Positions 1-8,755 of a DNA stretch of 46,344 bases are shown piece by piece. Numbering within the stretch: the stretch's first letter is position 1; each line of letters opens with the position of its first letter. Below the pieces are notes generated by a model. The model saw only the letters and a program-made list of their open reading frames with translations. It was not told the origin of the DNA and ran no database searches. Made by a program: the position numbers and the translations under genes. Origin of the DNA: Prochlorococcaceae cyanobacterium jk18x1bzbins.87 (GTDB taxonomy: Bacteria; Cyanobacteriota; Cyanobacteriia; PCC-6307; Cyanobiaceae); NCBI GenBank assembly GCA_022826535.1, contig JAJDUS010000127.1, positions 1 to 46,344 of the forward strand, in the 5' to 3' direction.

Positions 1-402
1 CACCATCTCCTGGTCCCGCTGCCGGTCCTGGGTGATCCAGGTGAAGCCTTCCCCCAGGGCGTGCCACCGCAGTTGCTCTCCAAAGGTGGCCAGGGCCTTG
101 GCTTCTCCCGGACTCCATGCCCCTTTGATGAACTGCACCACCGCCACCCGCTCCCCGTGTCCCAGGGTGCGCAGCACCAGACCCAGCCCTGCGGTGGTTT
201 TCCCCTTCCCCTGGCCTGTGAACACCAGCCGTAATCCCTTCTCCCGTTGCCGGGCCTGGACCCGTTGTTGCTGCACCTGTTGGCGCCGTGCCATGCGGCG
301 GCGGTAGGCGGCTGCATCCTGCTCTGGGGCTGTGGCCCTGCCGGAGCCCAGATCCGCCGCAGCGGCGTCCAGGGGGTGCCCTTCTTCTTGGGGTGGGGTC
401 AT
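1..402 (-). CDS. cobO: Cob(I)alamin adenosyltransferase CobO, 3' end cut by window edge
   Basis: The enzyme transfers the adenosyl group of ATP to the corrin cobalt in cobalamin synthesis or salvage. The visible 134 residues begin with an Ala-rich, probably flexible stretch and an Arg/Gln-rich segment (about 34-52). A P-loop follows at about 62-69 (GQGKGKTT), then the family-typical VVQFIKGAW segment. The ATG at 402 overlaps the stop of the upstream methyltransferase (ATGA), so the two are probably translationally coupled. The C-terminal third lies outside the window. The P-loop together with the QFIKG motif makes the family assignment firm. Confidence 0.9.
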   Translation of the reverse strand, partial: MTPPQEEGHPLDAAAADLGSGRATAPEQDAAAYRRRMARRQQVQQQRVQARQREKGLRLVFTGQGKGKTTAGLGLVLRTLGHGERVAVVQFIKGAWSPGEAKALATFGEQLRWHALGEGFTWITQDRQRDQEMV

Positions 403-1049
403 GGGGCAGAAGGGGGGGAAGGTTTCCGGGCTGTCACCAACTGGAGAGAGCCCATGGCCAGGGTGTCCATAGCAACGGCTCCATAGCCCGTGGCAATCAG
501 GTCTGCCGCCAGGTTGGAGGTCAGGAAATCCACGGCGGTGTCCGTCTCAAAGAGGTGGATAAACCATTGCTGGGGCCACCCCAGCAGGCCGTGGGTGGGG
601 TGGAGGTCCAGGGCCGCAAACCAGCCGCCGGGCTGCAGCAGGCGCAACGCCGCCGCCAGCAGTGCCAGCCGGGCAGGACGATGAAACTCATGGAGTGCCA
701 GGCTGATCTGCACCCCTGCAAATTGCCCCGGCGCCAACGGCGGCTGCTCCGCCAACCCCTCCACTGTCACCAGACCGGGATGGGTGCGGGCCGCCCGCGC
801 CAGGGCTTGACGGGAACAGTCCAACCCCGTGACGGGGAAGCCACGGGCCAACAAGGGGGCACTGGCTGCCCCGTCCCCACAGCAGAGATCCAGCACCGGG
901 GCGTGGGGCGGCAGCCGTGGCGCCAGCCGTTGGGCGCAGAGCTGCCGCAACCGCTGGGGACCACCCACCGGCAGGGCACTGATTCCGGTCACCAGGTGGT
1001 AAAACCAGGGGTGGCCATAGGCGAAGGTGCGGAGGGGGCGCCGGCTCAT
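399..1049 (-). CDS. SAM-dependent class I methyltransferase
   Basis: A 216-residue protein with a Rossmann-type SAM site: motif I at about 72-79 (LDLCCGDG), an acidic residue after the second strand (GLDCS, about 94-98), and a motif near 136-145 (LQPGGWFAALDL) typical of UbiE/Methyltransf_11 proteins. The substrate cannot be read from the sequence. Start and stop overlap the neighbours by ATGA on both sides: the recombinase-like gene stops at its start, and cobO starts at its stop. It is therefore the middle gene of a three-gene transcript. Its place before cobO does not by itself prove a role in cobalamin synthesis. Confidence 0.8.
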   Translation of the reverse strand: MSRRPLRTFAYGHPWFYHLVTGISALPVGGPQRLRQLCAQRLAPRLPPHAPVLDLCCGDGAASAPLLARGFPVTGLDCSRQALARAARTHPGLVTVEGLAEQPPLAPGQFAGVQISLALHEFHRPARLALLAAALRLLQPGGWFAALDLHPTHGLLGWPQQWFIHLFETDTAVDFLTSNLAADLIATGYGAVAMDTLAMGSLQLVTARKPSPPSAP

Positions 1050-2227
1050 GGGGCGCTCACGGCGTGGCGCCGCGCCAGGGCAGTGTTCACCGCCTGTTGT
1101 TGATCACGGTGGGTGATCCAATGGTGGTAGGTGCGGGTATGGATGGCCACGGAATGGCCCATCATGCGGGCGGCCACGGTGTCGGGCAGTCCCAGATGGA
1201 TGGTGCGCACGGCCCAGGCGTGGCGCAGGTCATAGGGGCTGAAGCCCACCTCGTAGCGGCGGAACTGCTCCATCACCCGCCGCCCCACCTGTTGCAGACT
1301 CACCCGCTTCAGATCTGTGGTGATGGGTGGTCGACGCACCTCCGCCAGGGCAAGATGCTCCACCCATTCCGGCAGGAAGGGCCAAACCTGGTGTTCCCCT
1401 GTTTTGCTGGTGGCCAGGACCCGCACCACAGGGGAACCACCCCCATGGAGGGCTGAGTAGTCAGAGAAAAACACCTCATGGTTGCGGAGACCATAGGTGG
1501 CCATCACCCCCAACACCCAACGCCAGGCTGGGTTGGGGATTCTGTGCCATGCCGCCATGATCTGCTGGTCCGTAGGGAGTTGGCGATGGCCAGCCCGGTG
1601 CAGACCATAGCCCCCTGACCGTCTGGACCAGTCCTCAGGCAAGGGGATGCCCTCCTGGCGGGCCAGGGCCGCCAGAACCGTGGCGCACTGCTGCCGGCTG
1701 CGGCTGGCCAGTTGATAGCTCTCCAAGGTCTGGAGGAGCAACTCCTGGCCCAGGGAGGACTGGCGCTGCCCCTGAATCAGCGCCAGCCGCCGCAGATAGG
1801 GCCAATAGGCGGTGGCCCAGGTGCTGCGTCGCCCCGCTGGATTCCGGCTGCGTACAGGGTCGGCGTCAAACCCCTCTTGAAAGCGCCGCAAGGCGTGACT
1901 GAGGCCGTCAGTAGACCCCACTGGTTGCAGATGGCGCTGTTGTTGCCCCCCCCACTGGTTCCAGCAGAAGCGGCCACTGGCGAGATCCCCGCAAATCACT
2001 TGCAACTGCTGCACCGCCGCTGCCAAACCTGTGTCATCGGCCTTGAGGCCAAGGCTGAGGCGCTGCACCTGGAAGCCTGGTCCATCCCGCCGTGGTAGCC
2101 GGCCCCGCAATCCCAACCGCTGCCCACGCCGTTCAATGCGCAGGGGCAACCCCCCTGTGCGGAAGCCCTCGTTGAGGAGTTGCAGACGCAGGTCAAAGGG
2201 ATGGGCGGCCACAGGGGCCAGGGGCAA
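1046..2227 (-). CDS. Tyrosine recombinase/integrase-like protein
   Basis: A protein of up to 393 residues whose C-terminal half has the tyrosine recombinase pattern: Arg in ATYGLRNHEV, Lys in SKTGEH, Arg-His in YDLRHAWAVR, His in MMGHS and the candidate nucleophile Tyr in TRTYHHW. The box II residue that is usually His is Tyr here (YxxR). The N-terminal part is divergent. The start is uncertain: a stop codon lies directly upstream of the TTG at 2227, and a GTG at 2212 is an alternative. No att repeats, phage genes or tRNA lie beside it, and it is coupled by ATGA to the methyltransferase. From memory, an integrase-like gene beside cobO, hemH and ilvB is a stable feature of picocyanobacteria, so it is probably a resident gene and not a mobile-element marker. 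Confidence 0.8.
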   Translation of the reverse strand: MPLAPVAAHPFDLRLQLLNEGFRTGGLPLRIERRGQRLGLRGRLPRRDGPGFQVQRLSLGLKADDTGLAAAVQQLQVICGDLASGRFCWNQWGGQQQRHLQPVGSTDGLSHALRRFQEGFDADPVRSRNPAGRRSTWATAYWPYLRRLALIQGQRQSSLGQELLLQTLESYQLASRSRQQCATVLAALARQEGIPLPEDWSRRSGGYGLHRAGHRQLPTDQQIMAAWHRIPNPAWRWVLGVMATYGLRNHEVFFSDYSALHGGGSPVVRVLATSKTGEHQVWPFLPEWVEHLALAEVRRPPITTDLKRVSLQQVGRRVMEQFRRYEVGFSPYDLRHAWAVRTIHLGLPDTVAARMMGHSVAIHTRTYHHWITHRDQQQAVNTALARRHAVSAP

Positions 2228-2416
2228 TCACCACGAATTAGACCGCAAATCTTCCCCGCTGCAAGGACGTGGTTCATGGGCGCCCACAGCAGGCGGGGGC
2301 AATGAAGCAAGGCTTTACATCAAGGTGTTTCCAAGGTGATGACAGTCCGGCAAGGTTCCCGATGCCCCCCAGGACGGGTTAGGGTCCACACAACTCAACC
2401 CTCGCCCGCCCGGGAT

Positions 2417-3580
2417 ATGGCCCGTATTGGCGTTCTACTGCTGAATCTTGGTGGTCCCGAGCGGATCCAGGATGTGGGGCCGTTTCTCTATAACCTCTTC
2501 GCGGATCCGGAAATCATCCGCCTGCCCCTGCCGCAGCTGCAGAAGCCATTGGCCTGGCTGATCAGCAGTCTGCGGGCGCGGCGCTCCCAAAAGGCGTACC
2601 GCTCCATCGGTGGCGGTTCCCCCCTGCGGCGCATCACGGACCAGCAGGCCAAGGTGTTGCAGAGTGAGTTGCGCCAGCGTCACATTGACGCCACCACCTA
2701 TGTGGCCATGCGCTATTGGCATCCTTTTACGGAATCCGCCATGGCCGACATCAAGGCGGATGCCATGGATGAGGTGGTGGTGTTGCCCCTCTATCCTCAG
2801 TTCTCCATCAGTACCAGTGGCTCCAGCTTCCGCTTGCTGGAGCGGCTTCGCCAGGATGACCCTGCTTTTGCCCGCCTGCCCCTGCGCACCATTGGCTCCT
2901 GGTATGGGCATCCCCGCTACCTGCAAGCCATGGGGGAGCTCATCAGCGCCACCCTGGATCAGGCAAGCGCACCGGACAAGGCCCATGTGTTCTTTAGTGC
3001 CCATGGGGTGCCCAAGAGCTATGTGGAGGAGGCCGGGGACCCCTACCAGGAGCAGATTGAACGCTGCGCCAGCTTGATCATGGACACCATGCAGCGGGAG
3101 AACCCCTACACCTTGGCCTACCAAAGCCGTGTGGGCCCTGTGGAGTGGCTACAGCCCTACACGGAAGACGCACTCCATGGGTTGGGGAAGGCTGGTGTGA
3201 AGGAGTTGGTGGTGGTGCCCATCAGTTTCGTGAGCGAGCACATTGAAACCCTGGAGGAGATTGATATTGAGTACCGACACATTGCCACGGAGGTGGGCAT
3301 TGAGAACTTCCTCCGGGTTCCGGCACTGGGCACCCATCCCACCTTTATCCATGCCCTGGCGGATCTGGTGGAGACCAGCATGGCGGAGGAGCCTGTGGAC
3401 CTGGCCACCTTCACCCAACTGCCCCAGATGACCAAGCTTTACCCCCAGGAGAAATGGGAGTGGGGCTGGAACAACAGTTCGGAGGTGTGGAATGGCCGCC
3501 TGGCCATGGTGGGCTTCCTGGCCATCCTGCTGGAGGTGCTGAGCGGCCATGGTCCTCTCCATGCCCTGGGACTACTGTAA
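2417..3580 (+). CDS. hemH: Ferrochelatase with C-terminal chlorophyll-binding (HLIP-like) segment
   Basis: HemH inserts Fe2+ into protoporphyrin IX, the last step of haem synthesis. It also supplies the haem from which bilins are made. The chosen ATG at 2417 gives [14 protein letters not shown], the normal family N-terminus; in-frame sequence before it is not conserved-looking. The protein has 387 residues. The catalytic His is in [11 protein letters not shown] (about residue 196), and the conserved Glu region follows in [16 protein letters not shown]. Residues from about 355 carry [14 protein letters not shown], the ExxNGRxAMxGF pattern of light-harvesting-like helices found on cyanobacterial and plastid ferrochelatases. 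It is divergent from the recombinase-like gene across about 190 bp that should hold both promoters. Confidence 0.96.
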   Translation: MARIGVLLLNLGGPERIQDVGPFLYNLFADPEIIRLPLPQLQKPLAWLISSLRARRSQKAYRSIGGGSPLRRITDQQAKVLQSELRQRHIDATTYVAMRYWHPFTESAMADIKADAMDEVVVLPLYPQFSISTSGSSFRLLERLRQDDPAFARLPLRTIGSWYGHPRYLQAMGELISATLDQASAPDKAHVFFSAHGVPKSYVEEAGDPYQEQIERCASLIMDTMQRENPYTLAYQSRVGPVEWLQPYTEDALHGLGKAGVKELVVVPISFVSEHIETLEEIDIEYRHIATEVGIENFLRVPALGTHPTFIHALADLVETSMAEEPVDLATFTQLPQMTKLYPQEKWEWGWNNSSEVWNGRLAMVGFLAILLEVLSGHGPLHALGLL

Positions 3581-3694
3581 AAAAACATAAAAGCGCCAGG
3601 ATGATTCGCAAATTCCTACCTTCAACACCGATCATTCCGGGAACTTGGTCATATCCTGGACATTATTCCCAAGGCGGCTTCGACCCCGGCGCCC

Positions 3695-5551
3695 GTGACT
3701 GTCACCCCTGTCCGTACTGACTTCACCGCCCCCCACTCCCTGACGGGGACCCAGCATGTTTCCGGGGGATTTGCCCTCATGGACGCACTCCACCGCCATG
3801 GGGTCAAGCATATCTTCGGCTATCCCGGAGGTGCCATTCTGCCCATTTACGACGAACTCCATCAGGCGGAAAATCGCGGCTGGCTGCAGCACATCCTGGT
3901 GCGCCATGAGCAGGGAGCCGCCCACGCTGCCGATGGTTACGCCAGGGCTACGGGCCGTGTGGGCGTCTGTTTTGGCACCTCCGGCCCCGGCGCCACCAAT
4001 CTGGTGACCGGCATCGCCACGGCCCAGATGGACTCTGTGCCTTTACTGGTGATCACGGGTCAGGTGCCACGATCCGCCATTGGCACCGATGCCTTCCAGG
4101 AAACCGATATCTTTGGCATCACCCTCCCCATTGTGAAACACTCCTGGGTGGTGAGGGATCCCCGCCACATGGGCCGCATCGTGGCCCAGGCCTTTCATGT
4201 TGCCACCCATGGTCGTCCTGGTCCGGTGCTCATTGATGTGCCCAAAGACGTGGGGCAGGAATTGTTTCATTACACCCCAGTTGCGCCCGGAAGCTGTGTG
4301 CCCAGAGGGTTTACCCCGCCCCCCAGGGCAGCCGATGGGGCAATCCATAAAGCATTGGAAATGATGCGTGGATCCCAGCGGCCCCTTCTCTATGTGGGTG
4401 GCGGAGCGATTTCCGCAGGGGCCCAGGACCTGTTGGCGATCCTGGCCAGGCGCTTCCGCATCCCGGTCACCACCACCTTGATGGGCAAGGGGGCGTTTGA
4501 TGAGAACGATGAACTGTCCGTGGGCATGCTGGGGATGCATGGCACAGCCTATGCCAACTTCGCTGTCACCGAATGCGACCTGCTCATTGCTTGTGGCGCC
4601 CGCTTTGATGATCGGGTCACCGGCAAGCTGGACACCTTCGCTCCCCGGGCACAGGTCATCCACTTCGAGATTGATCCTGCGGAAGTCGCCAAAAACCGTC
4701 GGCCGGAACTGGCGGTGGTGGGGGATCTGAACAATAGTCTGGGGCGGCTTCTGGACTGCTGCCAGCCCAATGAACCTGCCCTCAGCACAGCCGCCTGGTT
4801 GCAGCGCATTGCGGACTGGAAACAGCGCTATCCCCTCATGACCCCGCCTGCTTCCGGGGAAATTTATCCCCAGGAGGTGCTCATCGCCGTGCGGGATTTG
4901 GCGCCCAACAGCTTCGTCACTACGGATGTGGGTCAGCACCAGATGTGGGCCGCCCAATATCTGCGCAATGGGCCGCGCCAGTGGATCAGCAGTTCGGGCT
5001 TGGGCACCATGGGTTTCGGGATGCCAGCTGCCATGGGGGTCTTGACTGCCCTGCCGGATCAGCAGGTGGTTTGCATTGCCGGCGACGCCAGCATCCTGAT
5101 GAATATCCAGGAACTGGGCACCTTGGCCCAGTATGGCTTGCCGGCCAAGGTCATCATCATCAACAACCAGTGGCAGGGAATGGTGCGCCAGTGGCAGGAA
5201 AGCTTCTACGAAGAGCGTTATTCCGCGTCCAATATGAACCATGGGATGCCGGATTTCATGGCATTGGCGGAAGCTTTTGGGGTGAAGGGCCTCTGTATTC
5301 GCGAGCGGGAGAAGCTCCACCCTGGCCTACAAGCCGCCTTGGACCATCATGGTCCAGTGCTGGTGGATGTGCGGGTGCGCCGCGGCGAAAACTGCTACCC
5401 CATGGTGCCGCCGGGCAAGAGCAATGCCCAAATGGTGGGCCTTCCCAGTCACCCGGAGTTGGCCGTGGCCAGCAGCAGGGATTGTCGCAAGTGTGGCCTC
5501 ACCACGGCTGTGGACCACCTGTTCTGCCCCAACTGTGGCGCCAAGCTCTAA
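3695..5551 (+). CDS. ilvB: Acetolactate synthase large subunit with C-terminal zinc ribbon
   Basis: This ThDP enzyme catalyses the first common step of branched-chain amino acid synthesis. It is 618 residues with a GTG start. The N-terminal ThDP domain has [16 protein letters not shown] and the catalytic Glu72 in [15 protein letters not shown]. The middle domain follows. The C-terminal ThDP/Mg site shows [12 protein letters not shown] with the downstream [12 protein letters not shown]. After the usual end, the last 22 residues carry a CxxC-x10-CxxC ribbon (Cys597, 600, 611, 614) that could bind zinc. The small subunit ilvN is not in the window. The tail is unlike the E. coli enzymes; it may be a lineage feature of cyanobacterial IlvB. 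Confidence 0.95.
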   Translation: MTVTPVRTDFTAPHSLTGTQHVSGGFALMDALHRHGVKHIFGYPGGAILPIYDELHQAENRGWLQHILVRHEQGAAHAADGYARATGRVGVCFGTSGPGATNLVTGIATAQMDSVPLLVITGQVPRSAIGTDAFQETDIFGITLPIVKHSWVVRDPRHMGRIVAQAFHVATHGRPGPVLIDVPKDVGQELFHYTPVAPGSCVPRGFTPPPRAADGAIHKALEMMRGSQRPLLYVGGGAISAGAQDLLAILARRFRIPVTTTLMGKGAFDENDELSVGMLGMHGTAYANFAVTECDLLIACGARFDDRVTGKLDTFAPRAQVIHFEIDPAEVAKNRRPELAVVGDLNNSLGRLLDCCQPNEPALSTAAWLQRIADWKQRYPLMTPPASGEIYPQEVLIAVRDLAPNSFVTTDVGQHQMWAAQYLRNGPRQWISSSGLGTMGFGMPAAMGVLTALPDQQVVCIAGDASILMNIQELGTLAQYGLPAKVIIINNQWQGMVRQWQESFYEERYSASNMNHGMPDFMALAEAFGVKGLCIREREKLHPGLQAALDHHGPVLVDVRVRRGENCYPMVPPGKSNAQMVGLPSHPELAVASSRDCRKCGLTTAVDHLFCPNCGAKL

Positions 5552-5604
5552 AGTCTTAGGGTAGAGATATTAGTCTTGGCGCAGTCCCGCTCCGCTCGAA
5601 CCAC

Positions 5605-5796
5605 ATGAGCAATCCCCTTGCCCGTGGTCTGGTGATGGTTCCAGCAGTTTTGCTGGGTGGTGTGTTTACGGCAACGGGACTGTTCTGGTCCCAGGAGGGA
5701 AGCATGGGCAACCGTGGCCTGGCCCTTGGCCTGGGGTTATTGCTCCTGGCGTCTGGTCTGCTGGTGGGCTTGCTGGCCCCACGTCCAGAGGCTTAA
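5605..5796 (+). CDS. Small two-helix membrane protein
   Basis: A 63-residue ORF of almost only hydrophobic and glycine residues, with two predicted membrane helices (about 8-27 and 37-58) separated by a short polar turn (SQEGSMGN). It starts with ATG 53 bp after ilvB and ends 2 bp before the convergent Tic22 gene. No family is recognised. Its compact fit between two solid genes and the clear membrane pattern support a real gene; function unknown. Confidence 0.55.
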   Translation: MSNPLARGLVMVPAVLLGGVFTATGLFWSQEGSMGNRGLALGLGLLLLASGLLVGLLAPRPEA

Positions 5797-5798
5797 AA

Positions 5799-6578
5799 TC
5801 ATTGGCCTGCTTCCTCCATCTCCTGCTGGGGTTGGGCCAATTGCTCCTCCTGCCCCCCCTGCTGGGCCTGGAAGGTGCTGATCATATCCTCCGTGGGCAG
5901 GAAGAAGTACTTGTCCTCTTCATCCTGAATCACAAAGTTAATGGCCTGGAACAAGTCCACCACCTTTTCTTCACCTGCAAAATCCGACACGGCCTGCTTT
6001 GCCTGCTGAAGCTGGCTGTAGTTAAAGAACAGGGCAATCTTGGCCTCTTCCATCCCCGGTGGCGTGATGGTGATGGGAGGATGAGTAAAGAAGACAGGAA
6101 CTTTGAGGTTCTGATTAATCGCTTCCTCGCTCTCCCCTTGGGCCAGCAAGATCTCCTTGGCTTTTTTCCAATCTGCCTGATCAGGCACCAGTGGCGTGGC
6201 CAGGGATTTGGTCTCGTCCTTTGCCTTGATCTCTTTCACCAGTTTGTCATTGCGCTCAAAGGCAATGTTCAGCGGGATGGAAACCACCTTGCTGCCTTCC
6301 GCATCCTGGCTTTCCTCCAATGTCTGCTGCGCCTTCCGGGCCTGTTCGGCTTTCATGAACATGGGGAGCACCAACTGATCCGGTGACTCCTCGTCCTGAT
6401 AAAAGGCAGGATGACCTTCTGCACTGAGCACCACATAGACGGCAACCGCCTCAAGCTTCTTGATGACATCAGCCTCGGGAATGGCCAGGGCGGGCATGGA
6501 CCCAAGGCAAAACATGAACAGGCCCACACCCCCACTGATCAAGCGCAGAGCAGGTTTGAGAAGAAACCGGAGCGACAT
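5799..6578 (-). CDS. Tic22-like periplasmic protein
   Basis: A 259-residue protein. The ATG at 6578 gives MSLRFLLKPALRL followed by a hydrophobic core and an ALA-I cleavage-like site (about 34-36), a typical signal peptide; the ORF extends further upstream but without signal-like sequence. The mature part (YVVLSAEGHPAFYQDE, IALFFNYSQLQQAKQAV, VIQDEEDKYFFLPTEDMI) fits the Tic22 family. In cyanobacteria this family is proposed to help outer-membrane biogenesis; in chloroplasts it acts in the intermembrane space in protein import. The C-terminus is Gln/Glu-rich and probably disordered. It is convergent with the small membrane gene, with a 2 bp gap. Confidence 0.8.
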   Translation of the reverse strand: MSLRFLLKPALRLISGGVGLFMFCLGSMPALAIPEADVIKKLEAVAVYVVLSAEGHPAFYQDEESPDQLVLPMFMKAEQARKAQQTLEESQDAEGSKVVSIPLNIAFERNDKLVKEIKAKDETKSLATPLVPDQADWKKAKEILLAQGESEEAINQNLKVPVFFTHPPITITPPGMEEAKIALFFNYSQLQQAKQAVSDFAGEEKVVDLFQAINFVIQDEEDKYFFLPTEDMISTFQAQQGGQEEQLAQPQQEMEEAGQ

Positions 6579-6776
6579 GGGAAAAAACTGCACACGAAAC
6601 CGATGGAAGGATGGCGTAAGCGTAGCGCTTAATCCCCTTTGGCCAGGCTCAGTTCCCACAAGACCTTGCGACCTCCAAAGGTTGTGTTGTGGTCAGGAGA
6701 GCCTGGGAATCCTCTTCAGGGGATCCATGGACTGGAAGGGGGATGGACTTGGGATCTGATTGAGGGGGGGAGTGCT

Positions 6777-7031
6777 TTAGGGGGCAGTGGTGGAAATTGA
6801 TTCATCGGAGGACTTTGGTGGAGCGGTGACAGGGGATTCTTCGGCGGAAGAGGCTGGCGCAGCGGGGGGTGCTGCATAGATGGAGGGCTCTGGCGGCTTG
6901 GAAAGTTCACGAACTGCTACGCCGAACACAAACAGCACAGGCAAGGCAAAGGCTCCTGAGACAACGACCGCCACCACCCTTGTCCCCTGGCGATAGCGCT
7001 GTGGCGATGTCCTGGAATCATCGGAGGGCAT
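6777..7031 (-). CDS. Small single-span membrane protein with Pro/Ser/Glu tail
   Basis: An 84-residue ORF with a basic N-terminus (QRYRQGTR), one membrane helix at about 19-41 and a C-terminal tail rich in Pro, Ala, Ser and Glu. This suggests an N-in anchor with an extended extracytoplasmic tail. It is divergent from the SPFH gene across about 140 bp. No family is recognised. The low-complexity tail lowers confidence. Confidence 0.5.
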   Translation of the reverse strand: MPSDDSRTSPQRYRQGTRVVAVVVSGAFALPVLFVFGVAVRELSKPPEPSIYAAPPAAPASSAEESPVTAPPKSSDESISTTAP

Positions 7032-7170
7032 GGGGAGACAAGGCGGGGAGCACTTGGTTCAAGTTTCAATCAACAGGTAGGAAGCTGGCAAGTCAGGCAA
7101 ATTGTCCAGTCACACACCCGCCCATTGGAACGTGGGAGGTTGCAGACTAGGTGGGCAACCTACCGGCCCC

Positions 7171-8010
7171 ATGCAGACGCCCATCCGCCCCATCAACAAC
7201 GACAATGGCAACGCCTTTTTACCCCTGCTGGGGTTTGTGGTTGCTGTTGTCCTGATCCTCCTGAGCCAAGTGCTGTTCATTGTGCCTGCAGGCAACGTTG
7301 CCGTTGTCACCACCCTGGGGAAAGTGACAGGTGAGCCACGGCCTGCGGGCCCCAACTTCAAGGTTCCCCTGATTCAGAACATTGCCATGTTCGACATCAA
7401 GACCCAGGTGCGGCCTGAAGAGTTCTCTTCCCTGACCAAGGATCTACAGGTGATTGAGGCCACTGCAACGATCAAATATGCGATCCGCTCCAATCAGGCT
7501 GGCCGCATCTTCCGGTCCATTGCTACCGCTAATCAGCAAGTCTATGGCCGCATCGTCCAGCCGTCTCTGCTCAAGGCCCTTAAGTCTGTCTTCTCCCAGT
7601 ACGAGTTGGTGACCATCGCCTCCGAGTGGAACAGTATTTCCGAGATTGTGCAGGAGAAGGTCTCCGAAGAACTCCGCAAGTTTGGCTATGTGGATGTTCA
7701 AGGGCTGGACCTGACCGGGCTACGCATTGCAGAGGAGTACCGGGCAGCCATTGAGCAGAAGCAAATTGCAGAACAGCGTCTGCTGAAGGCCCGCACGGAA
7801 GTGCGCATCGCCGATCAGGAAGCCAAGCGCTATGAAACCCTCAACAAAAGCCTCAATGACCAAGTGCTCTACAAACTCTTCCTCGACAAATGGGATGGCA
7901 CCACTACAGTGGTACCAGGCCTCCCTGGCAGCGGCCAGGCTCCCCCAGTGATTGTTCAAGGGAAGCGGAGGCCTGGCGGACTGATTAGCCGGTCTGGGGA
8001 ACCAGCGTAA
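7171..8010 (+). CDS. Prohibitin/SPFH-domain membrane protein
   Basis: A 279-residue protein starting at the ATG at 7171 (MQTPIRPINN). One N-terminal membrane helix (about 16-38) is followed by an SPFH/band-7 domain (VPAGNVAVVTTLGKV, then PLIQNIAMFDIKTQVRPEE). A long helical coiled-coil-like stretch follows (about 175-235, with EEYRAAIEQKQIAEQRLLKA). Members form ring-like membrane scaffolds and often modulate FtsH-type proteolysis or membrane microdomains. The Pro/Gly-rich C-terminus is probably disordered. The CYTH gene follows after 16 bp and may be cotranscribed. Confidence 0.88.
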   Translation: MQTPIRPINNDNGNAFLPLLGFVVAVVLILLSQVLFIVPAGNVAVVTTLGKVTGEPRPAGPNFKVPLIQNIAMFDIKTQVRPEEFSSLTKDLQVIEATATIKYAIRSNQAGRIFRSIATANQQVYGRIVQPSLLKALKSVFSQYELVTIASEWNSISEIVQEKVSEELRKFGYVDVQGLDLTGLRIAEEYRAAIEQKQIAEQRLLKARTEVRIADQEAKRYETLNKSLNDQVLYKLFLDKWDGTTTVVPGLPGSGQAPPVIVQGKRRPGGLISRSGEPA

Positions 8011-8026
8011 TGTCTCTCCATGTCCA

Positions 8027-8545
8027 ATGGGTCTGGAAATTGAGCGACGTTTCCTGGTGCGCACAACAGCCTGGCAAGGCCAAGTGCGCACCAGCATCCA
8101 TCTGAGCCAGGGCTACATCAGCATCAGCCCCCATGGCGTGACCACCCGTGTGCGCCATAACCGCCGCCAGGGCTGGCTCACCCTGAAAGCGCCCATCGCC
8201 ATAGGGGTAACAACCGCCACCGCCCCAATTCGGCGGTGGGAATTTGAGTATGCCATTCCCCTTGGGGATGCCCAGCGCCTCCTGGAACACTGCCCGCACC
8301 AGCTCAGTAAAGAGCGCCACATGCTCAATCTGGTGGGTGGGGACTGGGTGGTGGATTGCTTTGGCGGCGCCAATCGTGGGTTGGTGTTGGCGGAGGTGGA
8401 GCTGGAGCGGTCTGACGCCAGCCCTTGTCTCCCCCCTTGGCTCGGCCCAGAGGTGAGTGGCGACGGGCGACTGAGCAACGCAGCCTTGGCCCAGCGCCCT
8501 TGGAGCCAATGGCTGGAGAGGGAGAAGCAGGCGCTGTGGCCGTAG
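8027..8545 (+). CDS. CYTH-domain (triphosphate tunnel metalloenzyme) protein
   Basis: A 172-residue protein whose N-terminus MGLEIERRFLV matches the CYTH signature ExExK, with Arg in place of Lys. Alternating charged strands follow (TTRVRHNRRQGWLTLK, RRWEFEYAIP, GLVLAEVELE), as expected for a tunnel barrel with basic and acidic rims. Small bacterial members hydrolyse tripolyphosphate or related triphosphates with Mg2+ or Mn2+; the substrate here is not evident. It is the last intact gene before the IS-rich region. Confidence 0.85.
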   Translation: MGLEIERRFLVRTTAWQGQVRTSIHLSQGYISISPHGVTTRVRHNRRQGWLTLKAPIAIGVTTATAPIRRWEFEYAIPLGDAQRLLEHCPHQLSKERHMLNLVGGDWVVDCFGGANRGLVLAEVELERSDASPCLPPWLGPEVSGDGRLSNAALAQRPWSQWLEREKQALWP

Positions 8546-8582
8546 CGCCCCCCTCAAGCGTTCTGGTCAGATGCCCTGCTGA

Positions 8583-8606
8583 GCTCAGGATTCATCACCA
8601 GACAGG
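8583..8606. repeat. Solo terminal fragment of the first IS5-type element
   Basis: This 24-base stretch closely resembles the inside-out terminal sequence of the IS at 9762-10450 (reverse complement of its right end, GGTCAGGACTCATCACCAGA). I count two mismatches in the first 20 bases. No transposase sequence follows, so it is a residual end from an older insertion or a deletion. Confidence 0.5.
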
Positions 8607-8642
8607 GACCGGTAGGGTCTTAACCTCAACAATTTCTGGATA

Positions 8643-8662
8643 ACCTGAGTTCTGGGTAAGGA
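8643..8662. repeat. Solo terminal sequence resembling the IS982-type end near 36963
   Basis: AACCTGAGTTCTGGGTAAGG here matches, with two mismatches over 19 bases, the sequence at 36963-36981 that ends the IS982-family remnant. No transposase sequence is attached at this site. The stretch 8546-8755 otherwise contains no gene I can support. Confidence 0.4.
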
Positions 8663-8755
8663 GAGGCCAGAGAAGGGAAGCGCCTGTTGGAGAGTACTGT
8701 TCTGCTCCAGCAGGTTCCCCGGACCGGGACAAGGCAGTGTCCCCAGGTGCCCTAG

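Noticed and set aside
288-1103. 271-codon plus-strand ORF
   Set aside because: It is antisense to the methyltransferase, whose SAM motif is clear; the translation is Gln/Arg/Gly-rich without any domain.
1046-2227. Integrase as a sign of a prophage or genomic island
   Set aside because: No phage genes, att repeats or tRNA lie beside it, and it is coupled by overlaps to a methyltransferase and cobO.
4043-5320. 425-codon minus-strand ORF opposite ilvB
   Set aside because: A mirror of ilvB caused by high GC; His/Gly-rich with no motifs.
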